Shown here one piece after another: positions 63,810 to 64,000 of a stretch of 64,000 nt of DNA. Origin of the DNA: Apostichopus japonicus (lineage: Eukaryota > Echinodermata > Holothuroidea > Aspidochirotida > Stichopodidae); NCBI RefSeq assembly GCF_037975245.1, contig NC_092566.1, forward strand, positions 4,526,001-4,590,000, written 5' to 3'. Under the pieces are notes generated by a model that ran no database searches, was not told the DNA's origin, and worked only from the letters and a program-made list of their open reading frames with translations. The stretch's first letter is position 1. Each line of letters starts with the position of its first letter. The position numbers and the translations under genes were made by a program.

Positions 63810-64000
63810 GTACGTTAAATTTCTATTTCCTTTGTCATCAGTAATGTAGTATACTGTATTGTAATGTACTGTAATGTCATCAGAGGTGGTGTGCGTGCTG
63901 GGATAGGTGGGCGAGGGGATAGACAACACCCCCCTCCACCACAAATCGTCACATTGTAAAAGTGTTTTAAAGAAAATAGGATGGTGAAAAAAGGATTTTT
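63810..64000 (+). other. Intron start, runs off the window
   Basis: It begins with the GTACGT donor and contains TAATGTA-like short repeats and a C-rich stretch. No exon is seen. Confidence 0.5.

Overview
The window is animal genomic DNA, with long introns, GT-AG splicing, abundant microsatellites and many retroposon and transposon remnants. The gene content, the tRNA-derived SINEs and the long poly-G and poly-C runs suggest a marine invertebrate deuterostome, most likely an echinoderm. That placement is an inference; no species can be named from the sequence. All recognised protein-coding genes lie on the + strand.

Layout. (1) Positions 1684-13538 hold eleven coding exons of CNOT2, a CCR4-NOT deadenylase subunit; its 5' end lies upstream of what can be seen. 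The introns carry an antisense LINE fragment (about 5140-6390), a 412-bp MITE seven bases past a 5' splice site (7586-7997) and a hAT-like element (9162-9497). (2) Positions 18699-34818 and 38239-51180 hold two tandem paralogous genes for secreted proteins of 434 and 438 residues. Each has a signal peptide and three saposin-B (SapB) domains. Both genes have eleven coding exons with the same intron phases. One intron of the first gene contains a minisatellite of about 5 kb with a 40-bp period. The second gene has a GC-AG intron, tandemly duplicated blocks, SINEs, a LINE 3' end and a GAT tract of about 680 bp. (3) Positions 54879-54928 and 63650-63809 are two phase-compatible exons of a gene running off the right edge. 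The second encodes a hydrophobic segment followed by a short motif resembling the N-terminus of long-chain acyl-CoA synthetases; this identification is tentative. The intron between them holds tRNA-derived SINEs, degenerate repeats with perfect DR1 nuclear-receptor sites, and an insertion headed by the first ~45 nt of U2 snRNA and flanked by a target-site duplication.

How the genes relate. CNOT2 is a housekeeping mRNA-decay gene. The two SapB genes are a local duplication and probably encode lipid- or membrane-interacting secreted or lysosomal proteins; no experiment or close homologue is available here to fix their role. The most interesting items are the SapB pair (a repeated three-exon module, an eight-cysteine central domain and charge-segregated linkers), the U2-headed retroposon, and the higher-order organisation of the 40-bp minisatellite.
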